From: Macrolepiota albuminosa
Taxonomy: Eukaryota > Basidiomycota > Agaricomycetes > Agaricales > Agaricaceae
Direction of reading: 5' to 3'
Length of the DNA: 64,000 nucleotides
NCBI GenBank assembly: GCA_027475525.1
Contig: JAMWFC010000114.1
Span: 496,001-560,000 of the forward strand
Shown: piece after piece, positions 44,897-56,690 of the stretch
How the letters are laid out: each line of letters starts with the position of its first letter
How positions within the stretch are numbered: the stretch's first letter is position 1
Program-made: the position numbers and the translations under genes
The notes under the pieces: model-generated
Seen by the model: only the letters and a program-made list of their open reading frames with translations
What the model was told of the DNA's origin: nothing
Database searches by the model: none

Positions 44897-47800
44897 TCAT
44901 TTCAACGGTTCGGCATTCAGAAGGTCTAGGAAAACGGGACCTGTTCGTAAGCAGACACAAGAAGAGGACAAAGATGATACCGTACCCTTGGCGACTTCTT
45001 GATCAGCATCCGTTAACCCCGAATCATGAGCCTCAAGAAAAGCATCAACCTAGGAACGACTGTTCAGATCGGAAGAAGTGCAGTAAGAGCAGGGAAACTT
45101 GCCTCGTCCATCACTCTGTCATCGTTGTCATTTCCATTGAGTTCATCTTCACTTTCCTCATCGTCATCCTTGGCATCATCGATCGCGAATGGTGTACGTT
45201 CCATCAATCTTGCATTGACGGCTTGTACTACAGGCGACAGAGTTGCAGTAGGTGGGAGAGATGGAAGATCCTTGGACAAGTGCGCCTTAACATCCACTGT
45301 GAGCGTCGAGGACGACGACGGCGCTAGTGAGGAAGCACGGGGCGAAGTGGATTCCACAACATTCGCCTTGGATGATGGCTTCTTCATGGACGGCGATAGT
45401 ATCGATTCACGTGCTTTCGGTTCCTCGAGTTTAGTGTATCTACCAATTGACGGCCGGTGGATGACCTGGATCAATGCGAGAGTGGACAATGTATTAGTAT
45501 TCCTACATTTCAAGCACGAAAATGACAAGGTTTTGAGAAGTACACATACCTGATGCCTGCCGATAGTCTTTCCAATCTCGTCGGTAAACATATTGAATAT
45601 CTTCTTATTGCTGTCGGTTGCAATCGTCGACCATAGGTCTCCCAGGAGCCCACTGCTTGACGTGGGAACCTCTGCATCTGGAATCGCTTCGAGGTGGAAT
45701 GAATTGGACAAGTCTGTCTCGAAAAACGACTCCAGGACCTCATCAGCAAGGACGACCATGCGAAACCTGAGTATTCATAAGATCAGCAGTAGCAATCATT
45801 AATCAGACCGTACGTTGCTAGGTTGAGATAAGGCTGATTAGACTCAATGATACGTGGGGTCGTCGGTTCCTCGTCCTTCGTCTCTTCATCGTTTGCAGGA
45901 GGGAGTAGCGCATCCCCATACTCGAATGCATTTGTCATAAAGCGGCTAACAGCGCCGAGATACGCATCCCCAACTTCATAGCGGAAGATGAACTTGAACC
46001 AAGATAGTTCATCAGCTAAGGTTGGGAAAAGAAGAGCCTATGGCTCACAAGTAGGGATTCCGAAAGCGTAAGAACCTCGTCTTTGGTCAAGAACCCATCC
46101 TTATTTTTGTCGTGCACATTGAAAAACCACTCAATATTCTCCATCAGGTCATTGAACATTACGCCATCAAGTCCGGAGACCAGATCCTGTAGCGCAAAAG
46201 AAGTGAGTCACATTGAGTCATAGTGACAATAAGCAATGACAAAAGGGAGAATATTGTCAGCGGGGATAACGCGAAGAGGAACACAGCGTCTTAAAACGAA
46301 CCTGAAAAGATAGTGCGCCACGACAGGACGTGTCCCAAAAGAAAAAGAGGCGGTCGATGAATTCATGTTCAGCAATTTCGCGATCTACGCGTTGCTAGAA
46401 GTGATATAATGCGCATAATAAGATTGACATTGCTACTGGCATTGCCTCACAAAGGATGAAAAAAGTACCTGGAAGCCATTTGAAACAATTTTCTCGTTGC
46501 GAGCCCAAGTTGCAATTTCGCTGAGAAAGTACTGGAAGGTACGTAACTCAATTCTGGTTTCCGGCTTTTCCGCTGTGCCGTCAAGTGAGGAGATCAATAC
46601 TTGTGGTGGATTAACGGGTCCAGACGGTGGAACAATGCACATGGCCATGTAGAGGGCGTCGTATATTAGTCCAGCCTGGTCTTTTGTGAAACGTCCCAGT
46701 GTTTTGAGGCTGCGGATAGCGGAGCGCTTGGAGAAGGACTCAAGGCTATGGACAACCTCATTGCGGAATCGCCTCCTTTCAGACATAATGGTTTCGTCAG
46801 TAATAATGGAGAACTCGCGGAACGAGACCAGGAGAAGTTCTTGAAAGCGGGTGATAGCACGTGTTCGAGGGTCCGGAGAATCAGGATGAGCAGAATCGCC
46901 TAGGGATGCAAAGTAATCCCGCATGAGACTGAGATAAAGGCGTTAATCAGATACGGCCATTAATTTATAAGTACGTCTCTTCACTTCAGGAACCCTCCAT
47001 CATCTTGAATCTTGAGCAGTTGTTCCCCGTTAATCTTCAGGATAGCTTTATCAAATCTCAAAGTCAGTAGAAGCATCCACCTAGAAAGATAGAAGGTCTA
47101 GACCGACCTAGCCTACGAGTGCGCGTGTATAACAATGAATAAGCGCCTGAGTTATTATAAGTGTATGTCAAGCAAGACTCACCCAACTTGGAACAGGACT
47201 TTCGGCCCCATACAAAAGAAGCAGTCCACAATTCGGAAGGCAAAGATCATCGGCATGCTGTTAATGAACCTGTGTGACATGAATCACACTGTCAGGAAGC
47301 GTTCTTCAGTACCCCTTTGAAGATACTTACAAGCTCAAGAACCAGGGAAGGGACGCAACTGAAAGCTGGACGTCAACCACTTGGAAGTAGTCGTGGATCA
47401 TGGGTAAGGTCCGCTGAACGAGCGCTTCAAAAACACGTTGGTCTAAAAGGGTGCCGTGCATTGATGGTCTACAAGTGCAGGATGGATGACACGATAAACT
47501 GGAGTAAGATAGCGACTTACGCGTAATAGCCTGGTAGAAGGCGATCGCACAAGACCTCAAGCAGCCAGAAAGCCTGTTCCTCCGACATGTAGCTGCAGTA
47601 CCGTCAGGTCTCGAACATTTGTACTCTGAATCACAAACTCCTCACATCAAAATAGCAGCAGCCAGAATGTTCATCGCCTATGTTATTATCAATTCTTCGG
47701 TAAGTCTTCACGCTTAAGCATTATTGATATTCGTACCTGGCAATAACCCAACTCTGGATTTTTAAAAGAGTAAGCTTGCAATACACGCCTCAATGCCCCA

Positions 47801-48972
47801 ATGCCTTCCTCAGACTGATACCCGGCATATTCAGGCAAACTCCGATGCAAATCTTTTTCTATATCCTCTGTACTCGTCGTCGTACGTCCCTCGTTCTTCC
47901 TCAGCAGATCTTCGTAAAATCCTGGATTTGAGAACCGTAGGTAGATTGAGCCGGACAGGGTCTCCCACATTTCGCCACGGAGTCGGTTCGGCAAACCAAC
48001 TTGAACTAGACGCGTGCATTGAGGATAACGTAAGAGTGTAATGTTACGGCCGTGGGCTAAAGATTCAGTCTAAGATGGCGTGGAATAGAAAATTATAAGC
48101 TGGACTTCACAGCGTAAGTATGTCGTCCAAAGTTTGACCTTGGACGCTTCTCGCAGCCTGCGCGCTGCCAATGAAGACAGAAATATCAAGAACGCGCTAG
48201 GTTGCTTACTTCTTTGGATCGCCTGGGAACTTGAAACGCAATCCAAGTCCTCCGTGATGAGTTGTTTCGCGTGAGGCGGAATTGTCTTTCTCTTCGCTGA
48301 TTAGACTACCATCCTCCCGCTCGTTATCTGCAACAGAAGAAGAGTCTGAGACAAGTGTTTCCGAGTAGCATGTCTTTACGAAAGGTTTGACGAGTTTCAT
48401 TTGACCACGCTGAAGCTCTATCTTGAGTGCATCGCGGAGTAGCGAACAAAACTGGTCGGCTGTTGATCTCAGCGATGTTAACTGGACAATCTAGCAGAAT
48501 GATAAATATCTGGAGATTTTCACAGATTAGCCAGCGGCTCACGATTTTATGACCGTGCCATGTTGAGAGACTGAGAGCATAGATACCAGCTCGTGCGTTC
48601 AATCTCTCTACTCTTCGTATTGTCGATAAGGGTATCGTAAATCGCACAGATTTCCTATCTAGCGAGGCAAAAGCAAGGTATGGGGCTATTAAATACAGTT
48701 TCCCCGCCTAACTCTAACGTCAGGCCGCGACAAGATTATATGACACATACCAAACTCACGTAAGAATCCTCTACTCCTTGTACACCGAGACTCAACACCG
48801 CATTGATGTCCATCTTCTCGATACTCTGACCATCGATGGTCTCTATCTTGCCCAGAGATTCCGAAGACGGCAACGAGAAGAATATTTCAGTCAACTGCTC
48901 TTTCGTCGGCTCCTTGAAATGAGTCCGCAGTGCAGTTGATATAGTTGACATGGCGGCTCTTAAGATGGTCAA
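44897..48972 (-). CDS. GRAM-TBC-EF-hand Rab GTPase-activating protein (Mdr1/Gyp2, TBC1D9-like)
   Basis: A large Rab-GAP of about 14 exons. Order: N-terminal GRAM region ([53 protein letters not shown]), TBC domain ([87 protein letters not shown]), then an EF-hand-like loop ([13 protein letters not shown], near 46100) and a disordered acidic tail. The arginine and glutamine fingers (DLHR and YCQ) are present, so GAP activity is expected. Yeast Mdr1/Gyp2 acts on Ypt6 and Sec4-class Rabs. The intron 45050-45102 near the 3' end is GC-AG. The start is ATG 48972 or, more like relatives, 48951 ([13 protein letters not shown]). The stop is at 44897. Confidence 0.9.
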
Positions 48973-49545
48973 GTTGCAGCCTTTGACAACTTATCTGGAG
49001 CTTGAATAACTCGCTTTGGCAGTCGTGGTCGGTCAAGGTCGTTGATGTGGGGAACTTGGGTTTACCTAATTTGGCAAAGCGCCCAGTAACCAATGCACGA
49101 GTTTAAATTTCCAAGTTTCTGATCATTCTCTACCATGGACAGACACGTCAGTACTCCAGCGTGCTGTGTAGCTACATTGAATTGCTTCAATGGCAAGAAT
49201 GGCGCGTTGAATGGAACTTCTGTTATCATCCGACCTAGCTTGGAGAGGCGCCTTGACAGCCAGTGCCTTTGACATCATGTTTGGAGAGGCGAGCCCTCAG
49301 AAAACGCCCACCCTCCCATATATTCATGACATTTGGAGCTGATTACTGGTGTCTGACGATCTTACGCGACCTGAATCTAATAGCAACTTCTTCGTCGCAT
49401 GATGCTTCTATTGATATCCAAGTACACTCCCATGAAATGTCACTCCACGTACGCGCAGGACTAAGCTGTGTGTATACCTTGCTTGCCTGAGTCCAGAATC
49501 CAATATATATGTCAGGTTGTGCAAACGGGACGTTATTGAACCGCC
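48973..49545. other. Divergent intergenic region (Rab-GAP / BVMO 2)
   Basis: About 570 bp between divergent starts. No coding sequence recognised; it should contain both promoters. Confidence 0.4.
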
Positions 49546-51277
49546 ATGACCGGACATCAGGATCTGGACGTTCTCGTTGTAGGTGCAGGCTTCAGCGGCC
49601 TGTATCAGCTCTACAAACTGCGTAAAGCCGGTTTCTCTGTCAAGGTATTTGAGGCAGGTGGTGGCTTGGGCGGGGTCTGGTATTGGAACTGCTACCCCGG
49701 CTTGCACGTCGACTCCGATTTCTCAATCTATCAGTTCTCTCTTGAAGCAATATGGAGGGACTGGAACTGGTCGGAAAAGTACCCAAGTCGCCAAGACCTG
49801 ATCGAATATTTCAATCACGTCGACAAAAAGCTTAATCTAAGCTGTGACATCTCCTTGAACACTCGCGTAACATCAGCCTCCTTCGACACTACCACTAATC
49901 GCTGGTCCGTATTCACGGACATCGGGGTAACCGCCTCTCCCCGATTCCTCATTCTTTGTACCGGCTTCACAACTAAACCCTTCTTACCCGACATACCGGG
50001 ACTCGACACCTTCCAAGGTCCCGTACACCACACCTCATTATGGCCTCAGGCTGGGATCGAAATCATCGGGAAACGGATTGGTGTCATTGGAACAGGTGCA
50101 AGCGGTGTGCAGGTTATACAAGAGGCCGGTCGTATAGCGGCACATCTCACGGTATTCCAACGTACACCTAATTTCGCAGTGCCGATGATGAACGAGTGTC
50201 CTCTGAGCATAGCTATGCAGACTAAGATGAAGGAAGAAATATATCCTATCATTTTCAAGCGTCGTCAACAAACCTTTGGCGGATTCCAATTTGATCGTAT
50301 AACCCGCGGTGTGTTTGATATGTCTCTGGAGGAGCGGTATCTCTTTTTCGATGACTTGTGGTTGAAGGGCGGGCTCCGCTTTCTGCATGGCTCCTGTAAA
50401 GATATACTCACTAACGAGAAGGCGAATGCCGAGGTTTATGCGTTTTGGAGGAAGAGAGTACTTGAGCGGGTCCGGCATCCCGAGATGCAGCGGAAGCTCG
50501 CACCGGAAAAGCAACCGCATCCGTTTGGAGCTAAGCGCATCAGTCTAGAGACATCGTATTACGAAGTATTCAACCAGCCTAACGTTGTTCTCGTCGACCT
50601 CAACGAGAACCCGATTATTGAGGTCACTCCAAAGGGTATCAAGACTCGAGACGGGGCGGTACATGAACTGGATGTGCTTGCGCTTGCTACTGGTTTCGAT
50701 GCTTTCACAGGGGGTATCTCCCGAATCGACATAAAGGGCACGAATGGAGTCAGTATTGGTGACAAGTGGAAAAAAGGGCTCTCGACCTATTTGGGATTGA
50801 CGGTCACAGGCTATCCCAATATGTTTACTGTACTCGGCCCTCAAGGTCCCGCTGCATTCTGTAACGGGCCTACGTGCGCCGTAAGTTCTCTTATTATTCC
50901 CAAGGCAGATCAAGTTTTCTCACAGACTCACGATAACGCTTACTCTTGTACAGGAAATCCAAGGTGACTGGGTTGTCGATTGTCTCATGTACCTCCGCCA
51001 ACAAAGGTACGTCCGTATTGAGGCCACCCAGGAAGCTTCAGAGGCCTGGGTTCAGCGCGTAGCCGATATCTTCTCCAAAAGTCTCTTGGACCGCGCGAAG
51101 TCGTTCTATACAGGTGCTAACGTTCCAGGAAAGCGCATCGAACCACTGAATTTCACTGGTGGCCTTCCTCTATACAACACCCTTATTCAGCGCAGTGCTC
51201 GGGATGAGTACGCGGGCTTTGAGCTTACTTCGAGCACAAGTACCAAAGTCAAACCTATACATACTCTGTCTGAATGA
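49546..51277 (+). CDS. Baeyer-Villiger monooxygenase 2 (flavin-dependent)
   Basis: A paralogue of the enzyme at 19.3-21.0 kb with the same motifs: GAGFSG, GGVWYWNCYPG, BVMO fingerprint FQGPVHHTSLWP, GTGASG and LATGFD. Two exons (49546-50880 and 50954-51277) give 552 residues. The 73 nt intron (GTAAGT...TACAG) contains a stop, unlike the 54 nt in-frame intron of paralogue 1 at the same codon. Substitutions are spread over the protein, so the duplication is not recent. The gene looks intact. It lies 1.5 kb upstream of a terpene synthase on the same strand, so oxidation of a terpene ketone is a reasonable but untested idea. Confidence 0.93.
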
Positions 51278-52517
51278 GTGTTCGTGCAATCAACGAGTTG
51301 TTTGACGAGCCTTGTGTGATTTGTCTATACTGCAGACGTCAAGTCACGAGAGTGAGTCTGGGAAGCTGGTTTTGGCTGTGCTACTTGGGGGCCACAAGAC
51401 AGCTTAGCAGCGGGCCCGAGGAGATCAAGAGCCATTGACCATCTATCCAGCGACGGAACACAAAGAATGACACTCGAGTATCTGTTTTCCAGCCTTTCAG
51501 CTGTCCTCATTTCCCCTTCATAGTTCAATTCCAGGGATAGGTGATGAGGACAAGATCGACTTTAGGCACTACTCATATTCCAAAACTTTTCCTTGATACA
51601 TTCTATGTTAATTAGGAACCTGGGGCCTAATCTGGACAGTACTACAGATATGATATCACATTGCATGTTTCAAAGTGTTTGGAAAGCACCAATGGAAGAG
51701 TGTAAGCGTACCGCTTACAGTGCTTACAAGACCGAGACGGATGGGATTAGGTGGGGATCGGGGCACGATTGGGGCCTTGACAGTCCGCGAGAGGGAGGCA
51801 CGGAATGAATGCGGAACGTGTTTTGAACAACTGTGTCACGGTCACAGATCCTCGGACATCTTGTACTTGTACTTCTACCATCTCGGTACATCTCGCGTTA
51901 TTCGCGTTTTCTCTAGCTCGATCGAAGACATTAAACCTTATTCAAGAACGAAATGATGTTTTTCTTTGACGGAGATCTCCGAGGGCACGTGTTTAGCACG
52001 TGCTTACAACAAACTGCTGGTTTAGTACTGCTCCCACTCAAGGCCCATTCCTAATGAAGACCACTCCGGTCCCAAGACTCACCGCACCCTCCTCACTCGT
52101 CTCTCAAAGGCTAAGGTTTCTTGACGTATGTCAGTAGAATGGAAGATTGCAACGGAACTGCTATATGAGTGACATCTTCAGCCACCATGCATCTTGTAGG
52201 TTACATACATTGGGTAGGTCACACTTCGCGTACAGAAGCTTATTATACATGTACAGATGGCCGTCGACGGCCGTTTTTATACAGGCAAGACTATTGTGGG
52301 GCGTAACTTGCGCATGAAAAACACAAACGGTACGGTACGATTATCCGTAAAAAGGGCAGTATTTCCCTAGGTCACGGTTACCGTGCGCAGCCACAATTTT
52401 GAGTCATACGGTCATCGTGAACCGTCAACGTGGCGTGCAGTGAATAACTATCTTCAATTGGGTACAAAAAGAGCAACGATAATGCCGGCCACCAACCTTG
52501 GCCTCATGTAGATATAT
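51278..52517. other. Intergenic region with palindromes
   Basis: No gene recognised. Palindromes cluster between about 52255 and 52385: GGCCGTCGACGGCC (14 bp perfect) and CACGGTTACCGTG, plus E-box-like CACGTG sites near 51985-52000. They may be regulator sites for the flanking metabolic genes; that is inference. Confidence 0.4.
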
Positions 52518-52605
52518 CAAACTTTAATCTTGGTATCACTTTCAAACTTTATCTCGGTATCACTTTCAAACTTTATCTCGGTATCACTTTCAAACTTTAT
52601 CTAGA
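52518..52605. repeat. 24 bp tandem repeat, about 3.6 copies
   Basis: The unit CAAACTTTATCTCGGTATCA plus CTTT is repeated head to tail. The first copy has one extra base and one substitution, and the last is partial. It lies just upstream of the terpene synthase gene. Confidence 0.9.
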
Positions 52606-52756
52606 TTAGGTTCTGTTAGGATATAAACAAAATGTCTTGTGGTATAATTGCTACCCCACCTCCGAGAATATGTACTTTGTCGGCCTCATCGCACGTCTTT
52701 TCATTTCTGGCACAAAGCTCTTGTGGGCTCCTGCAGAACAAGGTGGGCGCTCATGA

Positions 52757-53933
52757 CTTCCCTTCCAATGCCCAAAACTACCAATTGCCTGTGAAGACGA
52801 GGACATTGCGACTATCATCAAAAATCTCCTTGATGATCACGATGTACTATCCTCGGATTATCCTTCTCTGTGTGCCACCAACGAGGAGCTTGAATCCCTT
52901 ATGCAGAAAAGCTTAGAAGAACATCATGCTCTATCTACTGGACAGGCAAATAAGATTCTGCCGTTGCACCTAGCGGCAAGTCTGGTTGAGGTATATCTAC
53001 GTCATTTCTTTCATTACCCTATCACATATTAGGACTCACCATTGTTAGCTAGCATACCACAAATGCTCGCTTGCTGAGAAGCTGAATATAGCACTCCTGA
53101 ATTGGTGAGTTGAATCATGCAATGTCTACTCTCATCCGATGGACTATTCCAAGGTACCTGCTCTATATCGACAATGAATCCCCGAAGAACGCCGCTCCAT
53201 TCATCGCATTCGAGGAGCGTTTCCTTCGAAATTTACCTCAACTCGACCCCCTTCTCGATGGTCTGGCATCTTGCCTTCACGCAGTATATGATTTCTACCC
53301 TGTCTACTTCGCAAATACAATTGTCAACTCCGTATTCGATTCCATTGTCGGGACCTGTACTGAACCTTCACTCGATGTGCAAACGCAAAGTATCTCGTCA
53401 CTGTTTCCGTCGTTCCTTCGTCAACGAAACGGTGCAGGCTTGGCTTATGCCCTGATGATGTTCCCCGACTCCCTACAGCCTGTCAGCTATGTCGCTTGCT
53501 TTCAAGCCCTGGCAGATATGGATTTTTGGATTTCAGGTGTCAATGACATCCTTTCGTAGGTTTTCATCCCAAGACCGGTGAAAATCTAGTTGGTCATTCT
53601 CATTTCCCTTACACTAGGTACTACAAGGAAAGCTTATCTGGAGAAACCACAAACTACATCTCGAATAGAGCGATTGTGGAGGCTAAGACGCCATTGAGAG
53701 TTGCTTCAGACATCAGAAAGGACTTACTGCGTTCAAGGGGCTACATTTATAAGACACTATCAGCCACTGCCGGACAAGAAGCTGTTGAAATTTGGCAGAA
53801 TTGGGAACGTGGCTTCATGTAAGTAAAAATATCTTGTTGTAATGAGACTCAGGTCAATAACATATTTTCTGTCCCTAGAACATGGCATTTGCACCAGGAC
53901 CGTTATATGTTACGAGAACTCCGGATCAGCTGA
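52757..53933 (+). CDS. Trichodiene synthase-like (TRI5 family) terpene synthase, 5' end uncertain
   Basis: A class I terpene cyclase. Exons: about 52757-52990, 53049-53104, 53154-53555, 53618-53818 and 53879-53933; phases agree and give about 315 residues, near full length. The decisive motif is NDILSYYKE, formed across an intron at 53556-53617, i.e. the NDxxSxxKE Mg-binding triad, followed by SLSGETTNYISNRA as in TRI5 relatives. The C-terminus DRYMLREL fits the RY pair motif. The upstream helix reads YLLYIDNESPK where the aspartate-rich DDxx(D/E) motif is expected, so DN replaces DD. The first exon and start codon were not resolved; ATG 52632 is a candidate. Product probably a sesquiterpene. 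BVMO 2 is the nearest upstream gene. Confidence 0.82.
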
Positions 53934-54886
53934 AGATAATTGATAGATTATCATGAACACTTATATGCTTTAACCAAATTTTGAAGCAGCCTTAACGGTC
54001 TGCGCTCAAGTTACTTCTTTGCCTTCGTCCCGTGCATATCTTGAAATTTTAAATTTAGCCTCATTCTTTCTCTAGACAAATTGACAACGTATTATATATA
54101 TGTACGTACATCAATGTTTGACAAACGCAGTTATACATTTGGTTATGGTTTGACCCACTAAATTGGGGGAAACCCTACTTATGTTCCTCAACCCCTACAA
54201 GTGTTAACAAGTGGATCAGCTGCTATTCGGAGGGCCGGGTGGGTAAACCGCTAGACAACTTGCTTTGTGCGCCTCGAGTACATATAGACGCTTGTTCAGT
54301 TGACGTACCCTCCCTCAGTTGTATTTATACGCTCTTAGGGTACGTCACTTATAGACTAATTAACATGGTATACTGAAACTGCACATTGATTCATGCTAAA
54401 GCATTCATCTAGTGTTGGTCGTGCTATCAGACTCACTGCTGCTGTATTGGGTTACAACAGTCATCTCCTGTCACTCATGGAGGACTGGAACATGAGACTG
54501 CTAATTACAGTAAGTTTCATAGTAAAAGGTCCCTTGTTGTGTTTCTCTTGTTTAGCTGTTTGGCTGATCTATAGGACATTATCTCATACACATAATGAGT
54601 AGAACATTCTAAATTAGAACCTGTCGTCTGTCGTCTGCTTTGACCACCTATGCCTTTTCTCAATATTTTTGATATGCATGTACTGCAAACCATGCGTACA
54701 TAAGAGGTTCTATGGTCCATGCACTGGAGAGGAGAATATATGAAGGGTTTTGCTCCTTATTTTGTCAAATTGGAATAGTCATCCACTACAGGTAGCTTAG
54801 AACCTGATTGTTTTCAGAGGACTTTAATGTGTTGGACACAAGACTCAGTCGGTGTGATAACGACTGTATATTAGTCTGCAACTACC
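53934..54886. other. Intergenic, with an LTR-end fragment
   Basis: No gene recognised. 54830-54868 repeats the LTR end and hairpin of the next feature (TGTTGGACACAAGACT, then CAGTCGGTGTGATAACGACT), probably a truncated second LTR cop end. Confidence 0.5.
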
Positions 54887-55105
54887 TGTTGGACACAAGA
54901 CTAATATATGTATCGTTAGATATATGTTATTCTATTTGTGTGATTGGGGACATACCTCAGTCGGTGTGATAACGACTGAGGTTTGTCCGGCATCCGGTTT
55001 CCGATATGTTAAGTGGGACTGTATAGTTCCTTTTCTTCCGTCTCTTCCCTCTGCAATGCATCAACGTCACGTGGGCTCGACACGTCTTGCGATCCCTGTG
55101 CAACA
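54887..55105 (-). repeat. Copia 3' LTR (219 bp), second copia element
   Basis: The ends are TGTTGGAC...GTGCAACA, with a 5 bp terminal inverted repeat TGTTG/CAACA. It directly follows a G-rich purine tract (CCGGGGGAG on the minus strand) and the RNase H end of a copia polyprotein. A hairpin with perfect 10 bp arms (ACCTCAGTCG/CGACTGAGGT) lies at 54954-54982. Confidence 0.8.
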
Positions 55106-55128
55106 CTCCCCCGGACTCGCAGTGGGCG

Positions 55129-55431
55129 TCAGTCGTCACAGAGTCGCATTGCGTGGCAGAACTTGAGGTGCTGTGAGCGTGGGAGCGGCTTGGTAAAGAT
55201 GTCGGCAAGGTTCTTGCTGCTGGGCACGTATTCGATTTTGATTCGACCTTCCTCCACGGCATGCCTGATGAAATGGTGTCGGACGTCAATATGTTTCACT
55301 CGATTGTGGTTGTGCCTGTTATCGGCGATTGTGATGGAACCGTTGTTGTCCCCTTTGAGGCTTGCCGGGTAAGGTACTCCCAATCCTATCTCCGCCAATG
55401 CTGTGTACATCCACTGTATTTGTTTGCCTGC
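55129..55431 (-). pseudogene. Copia RNase H C-terminus (truncated element)
   Basis: The minus-strand reading frame gives KQIQWMYTALAEIGLG, SLKGDNNGSITIADNRHNHN, RVKHIDVRHHFIRHAVEEGR and NLADIFTKPLPRSQHLKF, the conserved end of copia RNase H, without stops. The element is cut off at about 55432, where a gypsy LTR begins, so everything upstream of RNase H is missing here. Confidence 0.88.
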
Positions 55432-56690
55432 TGTCACAACCCCTCCCCTCCGGAACCCCCCGGGGGCATTCCCGGAGCCCCATCTGAGAGCCTCCTTCGT
55501 CAACCCACAGTGCGCCCCGCCTCCACAGCTGCCGATGCCGCCATCAGCCAGCACCCCTGGGGACCCTGCTTCATGGACCCTGGGACCAGCCATCATCAAC
55601 GATCGGATCACGCAGCTCGCTTCCAGCCATCACGCATCACACATCACAGCTCTCTCCGCGCCAATTGATCGCGCGCCCCACGCGCGATCCAGGTATTCAG
55701 TCACTGTCTGCTACTCAATGCCTCCCAGGACTTATCTCAGACACCCCGGAACCCCAAGACCTGGCCCCGTAGTACTTATAGCGTAGTCCCCCATTGTATT
55801 CGCTAGTCTTGATATTAACTTGGATAACTTTGATTGTTGCATGCCCTTTGCTTAATTGGTACGCACTGACTGGCACACTTTTGACTGGCACGCTTGAATA
55901 ACTGCGTGCTCTAAGTTTGGTACGTACTTTGCGACTTTAACTTGCTAACTTGGTCTCGTCTTAGAACCTCCGGTTCACGACTCGACCCCCACCCAATCTC
56001 CCAGCTACTCACAACCCAAAACCCCCAGACCGAGTCCCCTCTCCCAGGATTACCCTTGCCCGCGTCTTGAACTCCGGAGTCCTAGCCCTGGAGTTCCAGA
56101 CACCCGAGTATCCGTAGATCAAATTTGCTAACCCAGTCTCATCTTAGAACCCCACCTAACCCCCAGCTTCTAAAACCCCAAACTCCCGGACCAAGTTCCC
56201 TCTCCCAGGATTATCCCTGTCCATGTCTTGAGCCCCGGAGTCCTAGCCCTGGAGTTCCAGACACTTGAGTATCCGTAAATCAAGTCTGCCTCATAAGGGT
56301 GTTGCTTTCTCAGAAAGCCCCTGACTCAGTGGAACCTGACATAATATCAAGACTCCCTCCTTACACCGTTCTTGATGGCTACGTATACTCATACCTACTA
56401 CTCCATGGGCTACCAGACCAACCCTTACAGGCGCCAGGTCCCCAATCACTACTCTGCACAGACCCCCTGCCCCACCTATCCACCTCTCCTGTACGAACCC
56501 CAATATCTTCACCGCTACTGGGCCCCTGACCCATCTCTCTATGATCTGAGGCCCTCAGCCAGCTGGGCCCCTCCACCCAACCTAGCCATGGCATGACCCG
56601 TGGAGGTCCCCTCATACTGGAGCATTCCCGGGGGCCTGCCGGAGACACCACCAGTTCCCAGTGGACCTCGCCTGGTACTCCTCAGCGAGG
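55432..56690 (+). mobile_element. Gypsy element fragment D: LTR, leader and start of Gag
   Basis: This begins TGTCACAACCCCTCC, an LTR-like start, inside copia sequence. The LTR/leader includes a tandem duplication (about 55960-56130 and 56145-56290). A leader motif GGAACCTGACATAATATCAA precedes a Gag start at 56374 (MATYTHTYYSMGYQTNPYRR). The same leader and a similar Gag N-terminus occur inverted at about 60280-60310. Coding similarity ends near 56690, where a minus-strand Gag of another element begins. Confidence 0.65.

Noticed and set aside
45026..45553. A Ser-rich 175-codon plus-strand ORF
   Set aside because: It is the antisense of the disordered acidic/Ser-rich tail of the Rab-GAP and has no independent support.
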